From contig NZ_JAIVLF010000003.1 in assembly GCF_020524485.1 (NCBI RefSeq), positions 620,001 to 684,000 of the forward strand: DNA of 64,000 nt. The letters run 5' to 3'. The stretch comes from Novosphingobium profundi (lineage in GTDB: Bacteria > Pseudomonadota > Alphaproteobacteria > Sphingomonadales > Sphingomonadaceae). The position numbers and the translations under genes are program-made. Below are positions 19,022 to 28,310 of the stretch, one piece after another (position 1 is the stretch's first letter; each line of letters starts with the position of its first letter). The notes beneath the pieces are model-generated. The model was not told the DNA's origin. It saw only the letters and a list, made by a program, of their open reading frames with translations, and searched no databases.

Positions 19022-20047
19022 ATGTCGCTCGTCATTGACTGCCACGGTCACTACACCGTCCTGCCCAAGGGCCACGACGCCTGGCGCGAGGAGCAGAAGG
19101 CCGCCTTCAAGGCTGGCACCACGCCCCCGCCCTACCCCGAAATCTCCGACGAGGAGATCCGCCAGACGATCGAGGACAACCAGCTCAAGCTTATCAAGGA
19201 GCGCGGCGCGGACCTCACGATCTTCTCCCCGCGCGCCTCGGCCATGGCCCCACACGTCGGCGACCAGGCCGTGGCCGCCGAGTGGGCCACGCACTGCAAC
19301 AACCTCATCTACCGCGTCACGCAGATGTTCCCCGAGACGTTCGTGGGTGTGTGCATGCTGCCCCAGAGCCCCAAGGCGGACCTCACCGCTTCGGTCAAGG
19401 AACTGAAGCGCTGCGTCGAGGAACTCGGCTTCATCGGCTGCAACCTCAACCCGGATCCGGGCGGCGGCCACTTCGAACACCCCCCGCTCACCGACGAGTA
19501 CTGGTTCCCCATCTACGAGGCGATGTGCGAACTGGACGTGCCCGCGATGATCCACGTCTCGGGTTCGTGCAACCCGGCGATGCATGCGACGGGCGGCTAC
19601 TACCTCGCCGCCGACACAGTCGCCTTCATGCAGCTGATGCAGGGTGATCTCTTTGCCAAGTTCCCCAAGCTACGCTTCATCATCCCGCACGGCGGCGGCG
19701 CGGTGCCCTACCACTGGGGCCGTTACCGGGGCCTCGCGGACATGCTCAAGAAGCCCAGCCTCGACGAATACATCATGAACAACGTGTTCTTCGACACTTG
19801 CGTCTACCACCAGCCCGGCGTCGACCTGCTGGCCGACGTGATCGACAACAAGAACATCCTGTTCGGCTCGGAAATGGTGGGCGCGGTACGCGGCATCGAT
19901 CCCCAGACCGGCCACTACTTCGATGACACCAAGCGCTATGTCGACGCGCTCGACATCACCGAGGAGGAACGCCACGCGATCTTCGAGGGCAATGTGCGCA
20001 AGGTGTTCCCGCGTCTCGACGCCAAGCTGAAGGCACGCGGCCTCTAA
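19022..20047 (+). CDS. ligJ: 4-oxalomesaconate hydratase LigJ
   Basis: A 341-residue amidohydrolase-fold hydratase, exactly the length known for sphingomonad LigJ. It adds water to the 4-oxalomesaconate tautomer, giving 4-carboxy-4-hydroxy-2-oxoadipate for LigK. The zinc-site residues show as IDCHGHYT near the N-terminus, IHVSGSCNP in the middle and FIIPHGGGAVPYHWGR towards the C-terminal half. AGGGAGAG lies 11 bases before the ATG. It is cotranscribed with the preceding DUF1932 gene and the following ligABC. Confidence 0.95.
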   Translation: MSLVIDCHGHYTVLPKGHDAWREEQKAAFKAGTTPPPYPEISDEEIRQTIEDNQLKLIKERGADLTIFSPRASAMAPHVGDQAVAAEWATHCNNLIYRVTQMFPETFVGVCMLPQSPKADLTASVKELKRCVEELGFIGCNLNPDPGGGHFEHPPLTDEYWFPIYEAMCELDVPAMIHVSGSCNPAMHATGGYYLAADTVAFMQLMQGDLFAKFPKLRFIIPHGGGAVPYHWGRYRGLADMLKKPSLDEYIMNNVFFDTCVYHQPGVDLLADVIDNKNILFGSEMVGAVRGIDPQTGHYFDDTKRYVDALDITEEERHAIFEGNVRKVFPRLDAKLKARGL

Positions 20048-20093
20048 GGGGCCGCCTTCCTTCACCTACCCAACCGACCCAAGGGAGAGGTCC

Positions 20094-21414
<1,321 letters not shown>

Positions 21415-21491
21415 CCCGATAGGCGGGCGGCGCGGGAACAATCCCTGTGCCGCCCCGCTCACAGTACGAACAGACCAAGGAGTTCCCCCTC

Positions 21492-22451
21492 ATGCGTATA
21501 GCTCTCGTTGGCGCCGGCGCCTTCGGTGAAAAGCACCTCGACGGCCTCAAGAACATCGACGGTGTCGAAATCGCCTCGGTCATCAGCCGCAAGGCCGAGC
21601 AGGCCGCCGAAGTCGCCGCCAAGTACGGCGCGCCCCACTCGGGCACCGACCTGTCCGAAGCCCTCGCGCTGCCCGATGTCGATGCCGTGATCCTGTGCAC
21701 GCCGACCGGCATGCACGCCGAGCAGGCCATCGCCTGCATGAACGCGGGCAAGCACGTCCAGGTCGAGATCCCGGCTGCGGACACCTGGGCCGATGCGCAG
21801 GCGGTGATGGAGAAGCAGAAGGAAACCGGCCTTGTCTGCATGGTCGGCCACACCCGCCGCTTCAACCCCTCGCATCAGTACGTGAAGAACAAGATCGACG
21901 CGGGCGAACTCAACATCCAGGCGATGGACGTCGAGACCTACTTCTTCCGCCGCAAGAACATGAACGCGAAGGGCCAGCCGCGCTCCTGGACCGACCATCT
22001 GCTGTGGCACCACTCGGCCCACACCATCGACATCTTCCAGTACATGACCGGTTCCAAGGTCATTGCAGCGAACGCGCTGCAGGGCCCCAAGCACCCGGAG
22101 CTGGGCATCGCGATGGACATGTCGATCCAGATGAAGACCGAGGCCGGCCAGATCCTGACCCTCTCGCTCTCGTTCAACAACGACGGCCCCTTGGGCACCT
22201 TCTTCCGCTACATCGGCGACACCGGCACCTACATTGCGCGCTATGACGATCTCGTCACCGGCCGCGAAGAGCCCATCGACGTCTCCAACGTCGATGTCTC
22301 GATGAACGGCATCGAACTGCAGGACCGCGAATTCGTCGCCGCCATCAAGGAAGGACGCGAGCCCAACTCCTCGATCGCCTCGGTGCTCGACTGCTACCGC
22401 GTGATCGGCGAACTCGCCGCCAGCCTCGAAGCGCAGGACGGCTGGTCCTGA
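21492..22451 (+). CDS. ligC: 4-carboxy-2-hydroxymuconate-6-semialdehyde dehydrogenase LigC
   Basis: A 319-residue Gfo/Idh/MocA-type NADP dehydrogenase that turns the LigAB product, as its hemiacetal, into 2-pyrone-4,6-dicarboxylate. The Rossmann motif is MRIALVGAGAFGEKHLDGL. EIPAADTWADAQ and MVGHTRRFNPSH are typical of the family. AAGGAG lies eight bases before the ATG at 21492, which rules out the longer frame from 21447. It links ring cleavage (LigAB) to lactone opening (LigI). Confidence 0.96.
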   Translation: MRIALVGAGAFGEKHLDGLKNIDGVEIASVISRKAEQAAEVAAKYGAPHSGTDLSEALALPDVDAVILCTPTGMHAEQAIACMNAGKHVQVEIPAADTWADAQAVMEKQKETGLVCMVGHTRRFNPSHQYVKNKIDAGELNIQAMDVETYFFRRKNMNAKGQPRSWTDHLLWHHSAHTIDIFQYMTGSKVIAANALQGPKHPELGIAMDMSIQMKTEAGQILTLSLSFNNDGPLGTFFRYIGDTGTYIARYDDLVTGREEPIDVSNVDVSMNGIELQDREFVAAIKEGREPNSSIASVLDCYRVIGELAASLEAQDGWS

Positions 22452-22453
22452 GC

Positions 22454-23440
22454 ATGGCCCGCACGATCAACGGCAAGGCTCTCAATCCTGTCGGGCTTGG
22501 CTGCATGAACGTGGCCTGGGCCTATGGCAATCCGCCCGAGAGGGCGGATGCCGAGGCCCTGTTCCGCCATGCGCTCGACAATGGCTGCGACCATTTCGAC
22601 ACGGCCAACATCTACGGCAAGGGCGTCTCGGAAGAGATCCTGGGCACCGCGATCATGGACCGGCGCGACGAGTTCTTCCTCGCCACCAAGACCGGGATCA
22701 TCGTCGATGGCGCGCGCCGGGGCATCGACTGCAGCCCGGACGCGATCACCGCCTCGATCGAGGCGAGCCTGGAGCGCCTGCGCACCGACCACATCGACCT
22801 GTTCTACATGCACAGGTTCGATCCCAAGGTGCCCATCGCGGATTCGGTGGGCGCCATGGTGCGCGCCATGGAAGCGGGCAAGATCGGCTCCTACGGCGTC
22901 TCGGAGTGGTCCTCGGCCCACATCCGTGAAGCCCACGCCGTGCACCCGATGGCGGCCGTCCAGACCGAGTATTCGCTGTGGACGCGCAACGTCGAACTGG
23001 GCGTGCTGGAAGCGACGAAGGAACTCGACATCGCGCTCGTCGCCTTCTCGCCGGTCGCGCGCGGCGCGCTTTGCGGGGAGCTGACCGATCCGGCCACGCT
23101 CACCGAGAAGGACCTGCGCCGTACGCATCCGCGCTTCCTGCCCGAGAACTGGCCCGCGAACCTGGAACTCATCCAGCAGTTCAACGCGCTCGCGGCCGAG
23201 GCCGGTGTGGCTCCCGCCCAGCTGGCGCTGGCCTGGGTCCTTGCCCAGGGCGAGAACGTCCACGCGATCCCGGGCACCCGCTCGGTCGCGCACTGGGAAG
23301 AGAACAACGCGGCCGCCTCGTGCGATGTCCCGGCCGAAGTGCTGGAGAAGGCTGCGGCCCTCATCAACCAGGAGAGCGTGCATGGCCACCGCTATCCCGA
23401 AGTGATGCGCGGTACCATCGACACCGAGGACTACGTCTGA
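22454..23440 (+). CDS. Aldo-keto reductase in the lig operon
   Basis: A 328-residue AKR-barrel protein starting two bases after the ligC stop. The catalytic tetrad is in place: D and Y in FDTANIYGKG, K in LATKTG and H in LFYMHRFDP. The NADP-binding end is visible around AIPGTRS. No aldehyde or ketone reduction belongs to the standard 4,5-cleavage route. It may detoxify aromatic aldehydes such as vanillin-type compounds or a semialdehyde intermediate. Substrate unknown. It is the last gene of the operon, followed by a terminator. Confidence 0.9.
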   Translation: MARTINGKALNPVGLGCMNVAWAYGNPPERADAEALFRHALDNGCDHFDTANIYGKGVSEEILGTAIMDRRDEFFLATKTGIIVDGARRGIDCSPDAITASIEASLERLRTDHIDLFYMHRFDPKVPIADSVGAMVRAMEAGKIGSYGVSEWSSAHIREAHAVHPMAAVQTEYSLWTRNVELGVLEATKELDIALVAFSPVARGALCGELTDPATLTEKDLRRTHPRFLPENWPANLELIQQFNALAAEAGVAPAQLALAWVLAQGENVHAIPGTRSVAHWEENNAAASCDVPAEVLEKAAALINQESVHGHRYPEVMRGTIDTEDYV

Positions 23441-23482
23441 GCCCCAGGGCCTGACAGACGGCGCCCCGGCGTTAGCGCAAGA

Positions 23483-23514
23483 GCCCTCCCCCGGCCTGCC
23501 GCGGGAGGGCTTTT
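23483..23514 (+). terminator. Terminator of the ligJABC operon
   Basis: GCCCTCCC...GGGAGGGC stem with a CCG/CGG extension, followed by TTTT. It lies 42 bp after the aldo-keto reductase stop and directly before the converging DUF3089 gene, so it may serve both strands. Confidence 0.85.
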
Positions 23515-23518
23515 CGCA

Positions 23519-24580
23519 TCAGCTCTGCGCGCCCTGAAACGCCGCGATCCGGCGCGCGACGTCCGCCGCAATATCGCAGTAGAAGGCGGCAACGTCGTGG
23601 TAATGCAGGTTCCCCGCGGGAAGCGGCGCATACTCGAGCGCCGGATCGACCTCGAGCATGGCAATGCCCTCCTCGCAGGTCACCGTGACCGCTCCGGGGA
23701 CCAGCGCCTGCAGGTTCCCCTCGCCCGCCTTTCCGGGCAGCGCGCCGCGCCCGCGTGCGCGACCGGCAAGCGTCACCGGATCGTTGCATAGCAGCCGCGC
23801 ATCGCCCTCAGGATGGGCAGCGAGGAAGGGCCCCTGCGCCCGCGCGCGGTAGCCTTGCGCATCACTGCCCGCCTGAAAGGTGTTCCAGCTGAGCACGCAG
23901 CCGGTGTCGTTCTCCCCCCGGCATGGGGAGAGCCCCGCCAGATCGTGCGCGAAATCGCCTTCAAGCACGGCGACGCCCACGACATAAGCTGCGACCATGC
24001 GCGCGGCGAGCGGTGTGCCACGCACGTGCTCTTGCAGCAGGCGGCGCACCATCAAGGCTCCCTGGCTGTGGCCCATGAGGACGAAGGGCCGACCGTCGTT
24101 GGCCGTCTCAAGATAGTGCGTGAAGGCCCGCGACACATCGCCATAGGCCAGATCGTAAGCGCGCGGTCCTTCCTCGCCATCAAGCACGGCTGCAAGCGAA
24201 GCCTGGCGGTAACGCGGCGCGTAGATCCGGCAGCAGGCGTTGAACGCGCTCGCCTGACGCGCCAGCACAGAGATATCGGTCCAGCGATTGGTCGGGCCAT
24301 CGCTGACATCCGCATTCCAGGCGCTGCGCGAAAGGAAGCTAGTGGGGTGAACGTAGAAGACATCGACCGCGTGCGCACTGCCCTCGGCCAGCCCCCCGCC
24401 AGGCTGCTGCAAGGCGCGCGAAGGGCGTCCGGGCCAGGCCGCCCAGGTACGCGGATTGGCATAGTCGGGCGTAGGCAGAGCCTGGCTTTCGGCAAAGGGC
24501 TCTGGCCCTTCCTCCCCCACAGAAGCCGGGCCTGATGTGCCTGCCGTCCCCAGACCGAATGCAAGTATTCCTCTCAGCAT
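23519..24580 (-). CDS. DUF3089 alpha/beta-hydrolase, probably exported
   Basis: A 353-residue protein with the DUF3089 pattern: VDVFYVHPTSFLS near the N-terminus, the nucleophile elbow VLMGHSQGAL and a C-terminal NLHYHDVAAFYCDIAADVA with the likely catalytic histidine. The N-terminus MLRGILAFGLGTAGTSGP is hydrophobic and may be a weak signal peptide. The first member of the 24-41 kb accessory region, it is divergent from the SDR gene across a spacer holding one of the YTCR-N5-YGAAC sites. Probably an esterase or lipase; the substrate is unknown. Confidence 0.82.
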   Translation of the reverse strand: MLRGILAFGLGTAGTSGPASVGEEGPEPFAESQALPTPDYANPRTWAAWPGRPSRALQQPGGGLAEGSAHAVDVFYVHPTSFLSRSAWNADVSDGPTNRWTDISVLARQASAFNACCRIYAPRYRQASLAAVLDGEEGPRAYDLAYGDVSRAFTHYLETANDGRPFVLMGHSQGALMVRRLLQEHVRGTPLAARMVAAYVVGVAVLEGDFAHDLAGLSPCRGENDTGCVLSWNTFQAGSDAQGYRARAQGPFLAAHPEGDARLLCNDPVTLAGRARGRGALPGKAGEGNLQALVPGAVTVTCEEGIAMLEVDPALEYAPLPAGNLHYHDVAAFYCDIAADVARRIAAFQGAQS

Positions 24581-24676
24581 GGCGCCCCCCGAAATTCCCA
24601 CTGTGCACCTCCTCCTGTGGCCCGCCCTCTTCGCTAGGCAGCAGGTCACAGGTGTGACAGGTCACGATCCACCGTC

Positions 24677-24691
24677 TCTCGCTGTTTGAAC
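24677..24691. promoter_or_regulatory. Putative shared operator, site 1 (YTCR-N5-YGAAC)
   Basis: TCTCG-CTGTT-TGAAC followed by AGC, between the divergent DUF3089 and SDR genes (97 and 98 bp from their starts). The left half is the weaker one. See the finding on the seven sites. Confidence 0.45.
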
Positions 24692-24789
24692 AGCCCCTCT
24701 CGCCACGCTGGCCATTTGCGCACCGGAAGGGCCCATTGTCGGGCAGGGACCTGGGCAACTCCAGGCGATGAAGGAAAGGACACACGAAG

Positions 24790-25626
24790 ATGCCCGAGAG
24801 CCGCAAGACCGCCGTTGTCACCGGCAGCACACGCGGAATCGGACGCGCACTTGCCGAGGCGCTCCTGACACGCGGGATCAACGTGGTCGTCTCCTCCACC
24901 AACGCCGAAGAGGCCCACACGGTCGCCGAGGAGATAGGTCGCGACATGCCCGCAAGTGCGCTGGGCCTTGCCTGCGACGTCACCCGGCCCGAAGACGTGA
25001 ACGCGCTGTGGGCCCAGACTTGCGTGCAGATGGGCAAGGTCGACATCTGGATCAACAACGCCGGTCTCGCGCTTGGCGGCCCGCTCATGCAGATTACCGA
25101 CGAGGACATGCGCTCCATGCTCGACGTCAATGTCATGGGCGTGGTCCACGGCTGCCGAACCGCCATTCGTGGCTTCGCACAGGCCGAACACGCCGGCGCT
25201 CTCTACACCATGCTCGGCGCGGGGGCCGACGGCAGCCTCGTGCCCCAGATGAGCGGCTATGCGGCAAGCAAGGTGGCGGTCACCTACCTCATGGATTGCC
25301 TGGCCGAGGAGACACGCGACACGCCCGTCCTCACCGGATCGCTGAGCCCCGGCCTCGTCATCACCGAAGGGTTCCTGCGCGAGAACCGCAAGGCCGGCGG
25401 CATGACCCCGGAGCGCCGCGCGCAGGTCAACCTCATTGCCGATCATCCCGCCACCATCGGGCGCTGGGCCGCACGCATCGTCGACACCAATACCGAGCAC
25501 GGCAAGACCTTCCACTGGCTCACCCGCCGCAAGATCCGCGAACGCGCCCGCAGTGGTCGGCGCGAAGTGCTTTCGGCCTATCCCGAACTGGCCGGAGGAA
25601 CATCGCAAGCCGGCCTTTCCGGCTGA
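24790..25626 (+). CDS. Short-chain dehydrogenase/reductase, chlorophyll b reductase-like motif
   Basis: A 278-residue classical SDR. It has the cofactor motif TGSTRGIG (residues 11-18), NNAG near residue 90 and the catalytic YAASK pair. The usual serine 13 residues before the tyrosine is an alanine: the strand reads TMLGAGADGSLVPQMSGYAASK in part. The GAGADG stretch recalls the NMDGAG(S)DG motif of plant chlorophyll b reductases (NOL/NYC1). Either the serine role is filled otherwise or the chemistry differs. Cytoplasmic, NAD(P)-dependent; substrate unknown. Repeat copy A follows 33 bp after the stop. Confidence 0.85.
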   Translation: MPESRKTAVVTGSTRGIGRALAEALLTRGINVVVSSTNAEEAHTVAEEIGRDMPASALGLACDVTRPEDVNALWAQTCVQMGKVDIWINNAGLALGGPLMQITDEDMRSMLDVNVMGVVHGCRTAIRGFAQAEHAGALYTMLGAGADGSLVPQMSGYAASKVAVTYLMDCLAEETRDTPVLTGSLSPGLVITEGFLRENRKAGGMTPERRAQVNLIADHPATIGRWAARIVDTNTEHGKTFHWLTRRKIRERARSGRREVLSAYPELAGGTSQAGLSG

Positions 25627-25659
25627 CAAGGCAAGAGAGCCGAAGAAAGTACACACTTT

Positions 25660-25772
25660 CCGAGGGCCATCGCCCTCGGGCTCCCCGAACGGCCCAGCTC
25701 ACCTCCCGCACCCGGCGTTGGCTGAGAAAGGTGAGGCCGCCCGTTTGGGGGTCAAGGGGCGATGGCCCCTTG
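25660..25772 (-). repeat. 113-bp hairpin repeat, copy A (inverted)
   Basis: It begins with the hairpin CCGAGGGC-CATC-GCCCTCGG (25660-25679) and ends with CAAGGGGC-GATG-GCCCCTTG (25753-25772). Between them CCCCGAACGG pairs with CCGTTTGGGG, and CTCACCT pairs with AGGTGAG, so the whole element can fold on itself. It has exactly the same length as copies B and C but the opposite orientation. Confidence 0.85.
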
Positions 25773-25799
25773 CTCGGTTCTTCTTTCTTTTCCCTCCGT

Positions 25800-25814
25800 T
25801 CTCGGCAGATGAAC
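25800..25814. promoter_or_regulatory. Putative shared operator, site 2 (YTCR-N5-YGAAC)
   Basis: TCTCG-GCAGA-TGAAC followed by AGCG, 53 bp before the start of the GPH symporter at 25868. It has the same left half as site 1. Confidence 0.45.
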
Positions 25815-25867
25815 AGCGCTGCGCAAAGCCCCCTGCCCCGACGCACCTCTTGCGGCACACTCGCCCC

Positions 25868-27277
25868 ATGACCCAGACGAGACGAGCCGCCACGCAGCCA
25901 AGCACCGTCGCCCTCATCACGTTCGCACTCGCCGCCTTCGGGCCGGGCCTGCTGCAGATGCCGATGATGGCCTACGTGCCCCAGCTCTACGCCAAGGAAT
26001 TCGGGATCGACCTAGCTGCACTGGGCGGTGTACTCGTCACCTTGCGGGTCTTCGATGCCGTCACCGACCAGCTCATGGGCTATGTCTCGGACCGCACGCG
26101 CACGCGCTGGGGGGCGCGCAAGCCCTGGATCGTGGCGGGAGGGCTGCTGTGCCTCATCGCCTCTTTCTTCCTGCTGCGCCCAAGCGGACCGGTCGGCCTT
26201 GTCTACCTCGTCGCATGGAAGGCGCTCTACGACTTCGGCTTCACGATGATCGACATTAACCAGCAGTCCTGGGGCGCGGAGCTGACCACCGACTACACCG
26301 CGCGCTCAAAGATCACGGGCGCCAAGGCCATTGTCACCCAGCTGGGGAGCCTGGGCAACTACGTCCTGCCCATCGCGGTCGCCTGGTTCGGGCTCACCGA
26401 AAGTTCGGCCTACTCGATCGACATGCTGGCCTATTTCTTCGTGGCCGCCGCAGTAATCTTCCCCATCACGATCGGCATCAGCTTCCTCTTCGCGCCCAAG
26501 GGAATCGCGCTCCCGGCCAAGCGCCCCGAACTGATCGGCTTTTTGAAGTCGGTGCGCTCCAACAAGCCCTTGTGGATCTACCTGGCCTCTTTCACCTTGT
26601 GCGGGATGGGGATGGGGATCTTGCAGATCATTTTCACCTTCTATGACGGCTACCTCAAGCTCGGCGCCTGGTACCCCTATCTGATGACCGTCTTCGCGAT
26701 CACCATGGCCGCCTCAATGCCGCTATGGATCTGGGCCGCAGGCCGTTTCGGCAAGCACAAGAGCTACGTTGTCGCGGTCACGATCTCCAGCCTCGCGATG
26801 CAGGGCTACTGGTTCGTCGACGTCGCCACGATGAGCCTCGACACGATCCTCGCCATCAGCTTCATCGTCATAGTCTTCATCGGCGCGGGCGCATCGGCCA
26901 TCGTCGTCATCAGCCCCGCGATCCTCGCCGATGTCGCCGACTATGGGCGCCTTCGCACCGGCGAGCAGCGCACCGGGGGCTACTTCGCCTTCTACCTTCT
27001 CACCAACAAGGTGGCGCTGGCCATCGGCGCGGGCGCGGCGTTCCTGCTTCTCAGCCAGTTTGGCTACGATGCCCGCGCGGGCGCCACCAACGATGCCACC
27101 GCCGCCTTCGGCATGCTCTTCACCGTCGCGTTGCTCCCCGCGATTCTGAAAATCGGCGGCGCGCTCATCATCTGGCGCTTTCCCATCGACCAGCGCCGCC
27201 ACGCCGTGATCCAGCGACGCATCGCCCAGCTCGAGACCCGCCAGCTCGAAGCCCAGATGCCGCTCGCGCCCGTATGA
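25868..27277 (+). CDS. GPH-family cation symporter (MFS)
   Basis: A 469-residue inner-membrane transporter with about 12 hydrophobic segments. The family pattern DAVTDQLMGYVSDRTRTRWGARKPWI (near residues 60-85) is the glycoside-pentoside-hexuronide:cation symporter signature. The central INQQSWGAELTTDYTARSKITG motif also fits. A second symporter of the same family lies at 32128. Family members carry sugars and also some steroid- or aromatic-like acids, so the substrate is open. It is followed after 29 bp by a small gene of an unrecognised family, probably in one transcript. Confidence 0.9.
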   Translation: MTQTRRAATQPSTVALITFALAAFGPGLLQMPMMAYVPQLYAKEFGIDLAALGGVLVTLRVFDAVTDQLMGYVSDRTRTRWGARKPWIVAGGLLCLIASFFLLRPSGPVGLVYLVAWKALYDFGFTMIDINQQSWGAELTTDYTARSKITGAKAIVTQLGSLGNYVLPIAVAWFGLTESSAYSIDMLAYFFVAAAVIFPITIGISFLFAPKGIALPAKRPELIGFLKSVRSNKPLWIYLASFTLCGMGMGILQIIFTFYDGYLKLGAWYPYLMTVFAITMAASMPLWIWAAGRFGKHKSYVVAVTISSLAMQGYWFVDVATMSLDTILAISFIVIVFIGAGASAIVVISPAILADVADYGRLRTGEQRTGGYFAFYLLTNKVALAIGAGAAFLLLSQFGYDARAGATNDATAAFGMLFTVALLPAILKIGGALIIWRFPIDQRRHAVIQRRIAQLETRQLEAQMPLAPV

Positions 27278-27306
27278 TCCCATTCCCACGAAAGGCCACC
27301 TGTTCC

Positions 27307-27624
27307 ATGTCCAGTCCGTCCACCCCGCCCACCCACCGCTACCTCGAAGCCATGGACACCGAGGATCTCGCCCGCATGGTGATGAGCCTGCTCTCCGAGC
27401 TGTGGATCACGCGCGACCGCCTCGCCGTCGTGGAGGAACTGCTTGAGGACAAGGGCGTGCTCGAAACCGGCAGCGTGGAGAGCTTCGAATGGACGCCCGA
27501 GCGCGAGCCCAAGGTGGAAGCGCTGCGCGACCGCATGATCGCCTCGGTCATGGGCGCGCCGCTTGCGGCCAAGGAGCGTACCTATCAGAAGATCCTGGAG
27601 CGCGCCGGCTTCACCGCCGAGTAA
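27307..27624 (+). CDS. Unrecognised small protein, family member 1
   Basis: A 105-residue cytoplasmic-looking protein, mostly helical by pattern. Residues 21-52 (LARMVMSLLSELWITRDRLAVVEELL in part) align without gaps in the core to the small protein encoded at 40652: both have R, ELW, (T)DR, AV and EELL at the same spacing, then E-x-F. I know no family for it. Copy 1 follows a GPH symporter and copy 2 follows a methyltransferase, so the gene keeps company with the same two functions. Codon use looks normal and a start near the upstream stop supports a real gene. Confidence 0.7.
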   Translation: MSSPSTPPTHRYLEAMDTEDLARMVMSLLSELWITRDRLAVVEELLEDKGVLETGSVESFEWTPEREPKVEALRDRMIASVMGAPLAAKERTYQKILERAGFTAE

Positions 27625-27643
27625 CCGGCACGCTCCCAATCGA

Positions 27644-28123
27644 TCAGGGAAGGACCTGGCTGCGCGCCATGCCGCCCAGCACCCGCCAGGCACCGTCTTC
27701 CCGGATCCAGGTATGGGTGACATCGAAACGGTCGTCGGCGGGCGTCCCGTCGGCGAGCCGCGTACGGTGCGTACGGTAGTAGATGATCGCCGTCTCGCCG
27801 TGCAGCGTGAAATCAATCAGCTCCATCGCCAGTTCCTCCTGCGAGGCCTGCGGATTGGCAAGGGCGGCATCGAAGCCGTCCACCCGCATCGGCGCAGCCA
27901 GCACCGGCGGCCAGGCCATGTACCCCTTGGCGGTCGTGTTCGCGTAGGCGGAGACATCGCCGTTGCTGCGCCCCTCGTAGATCGCCTGTTCGAGCGTCCA
28001 GATCGCCGCGCGCGCGGTCTCGGTCTCGTCCGCCCGGACAGGCGCGCTCCCTGCCCCGGCCACAAGTGCGGCCATCAGTGCGCCGATGCGCCATTTCGAA
28101 CCCGTCATCGTCCTTCTCGTCAT
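27644..28123 (-). CDS. Exported SnoaL/DUF4440-like (NTF2-fold) protein
   Basis: 159 residues with a signal peptide (WRIGALMAALVAGAGSAPVRA). The mature part is a single cone-shaped NTF2-like domain: IWTLEQAIYEGRSNGDVSAYANTTAKGYMAWPP at its start and the final strands VTHTWIREDGAWRVLGGMA, typical of DUF4440. AGGAGG lies eight bases before the ATG at 28123, which rejects the longer frame. Family members are ligand-binding proteins or small isomerases and cyclases. It is divergent from methyltransferase 1 across a spacer holding operator site 3. Confidence 0.8.
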   Translation of the reverse strand: MTRRTMTGSKWRIGALMAALVAGAGSAPVRADETETARAAIWTLEQAIYEGRSNGDVSAYANTTAKGYMAWPPVLAAPMRVDGFDAALANPQASQEELAMELIDFTLHGETAIIYYRTHRTRLADGTPADDRFDVTHTWIREDGAWRVLGGMARSQVLP

Positions 28124-28203
28124 CGTCCTGCTCCTCCTGTGCTGGATCGTGTGCCCATCGCAGCACGCCCCGAGGCCTTTGCCGCAGTCCCGATGCGCCG
28201 CCT

Positions 28204-28218
28204 GCTCACCTGTTGAAC
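28204..28218. promoter_or_regulatory. Putative shared operator, site 3 (YTCR-N5-YGAAC)
   Basis: GCTCA-CCTGT-TGAAC followed by AGCG, between the divergent DUF4440 and methyltransferase 1 genes, 80 and 92 bp from their starts. It has four of five matches to GTTCA on the left. Confidence 0.55.
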
Positions 28219-28310
28219 AGCGCCTGGGAAAATGCGCGCGTGGCCGGAGCCCTTGCCCCACCCTGCCGGAAAGTAGAAACTGATGCCCGAGCCGAGGATG
28301 GAGGCGAGAA

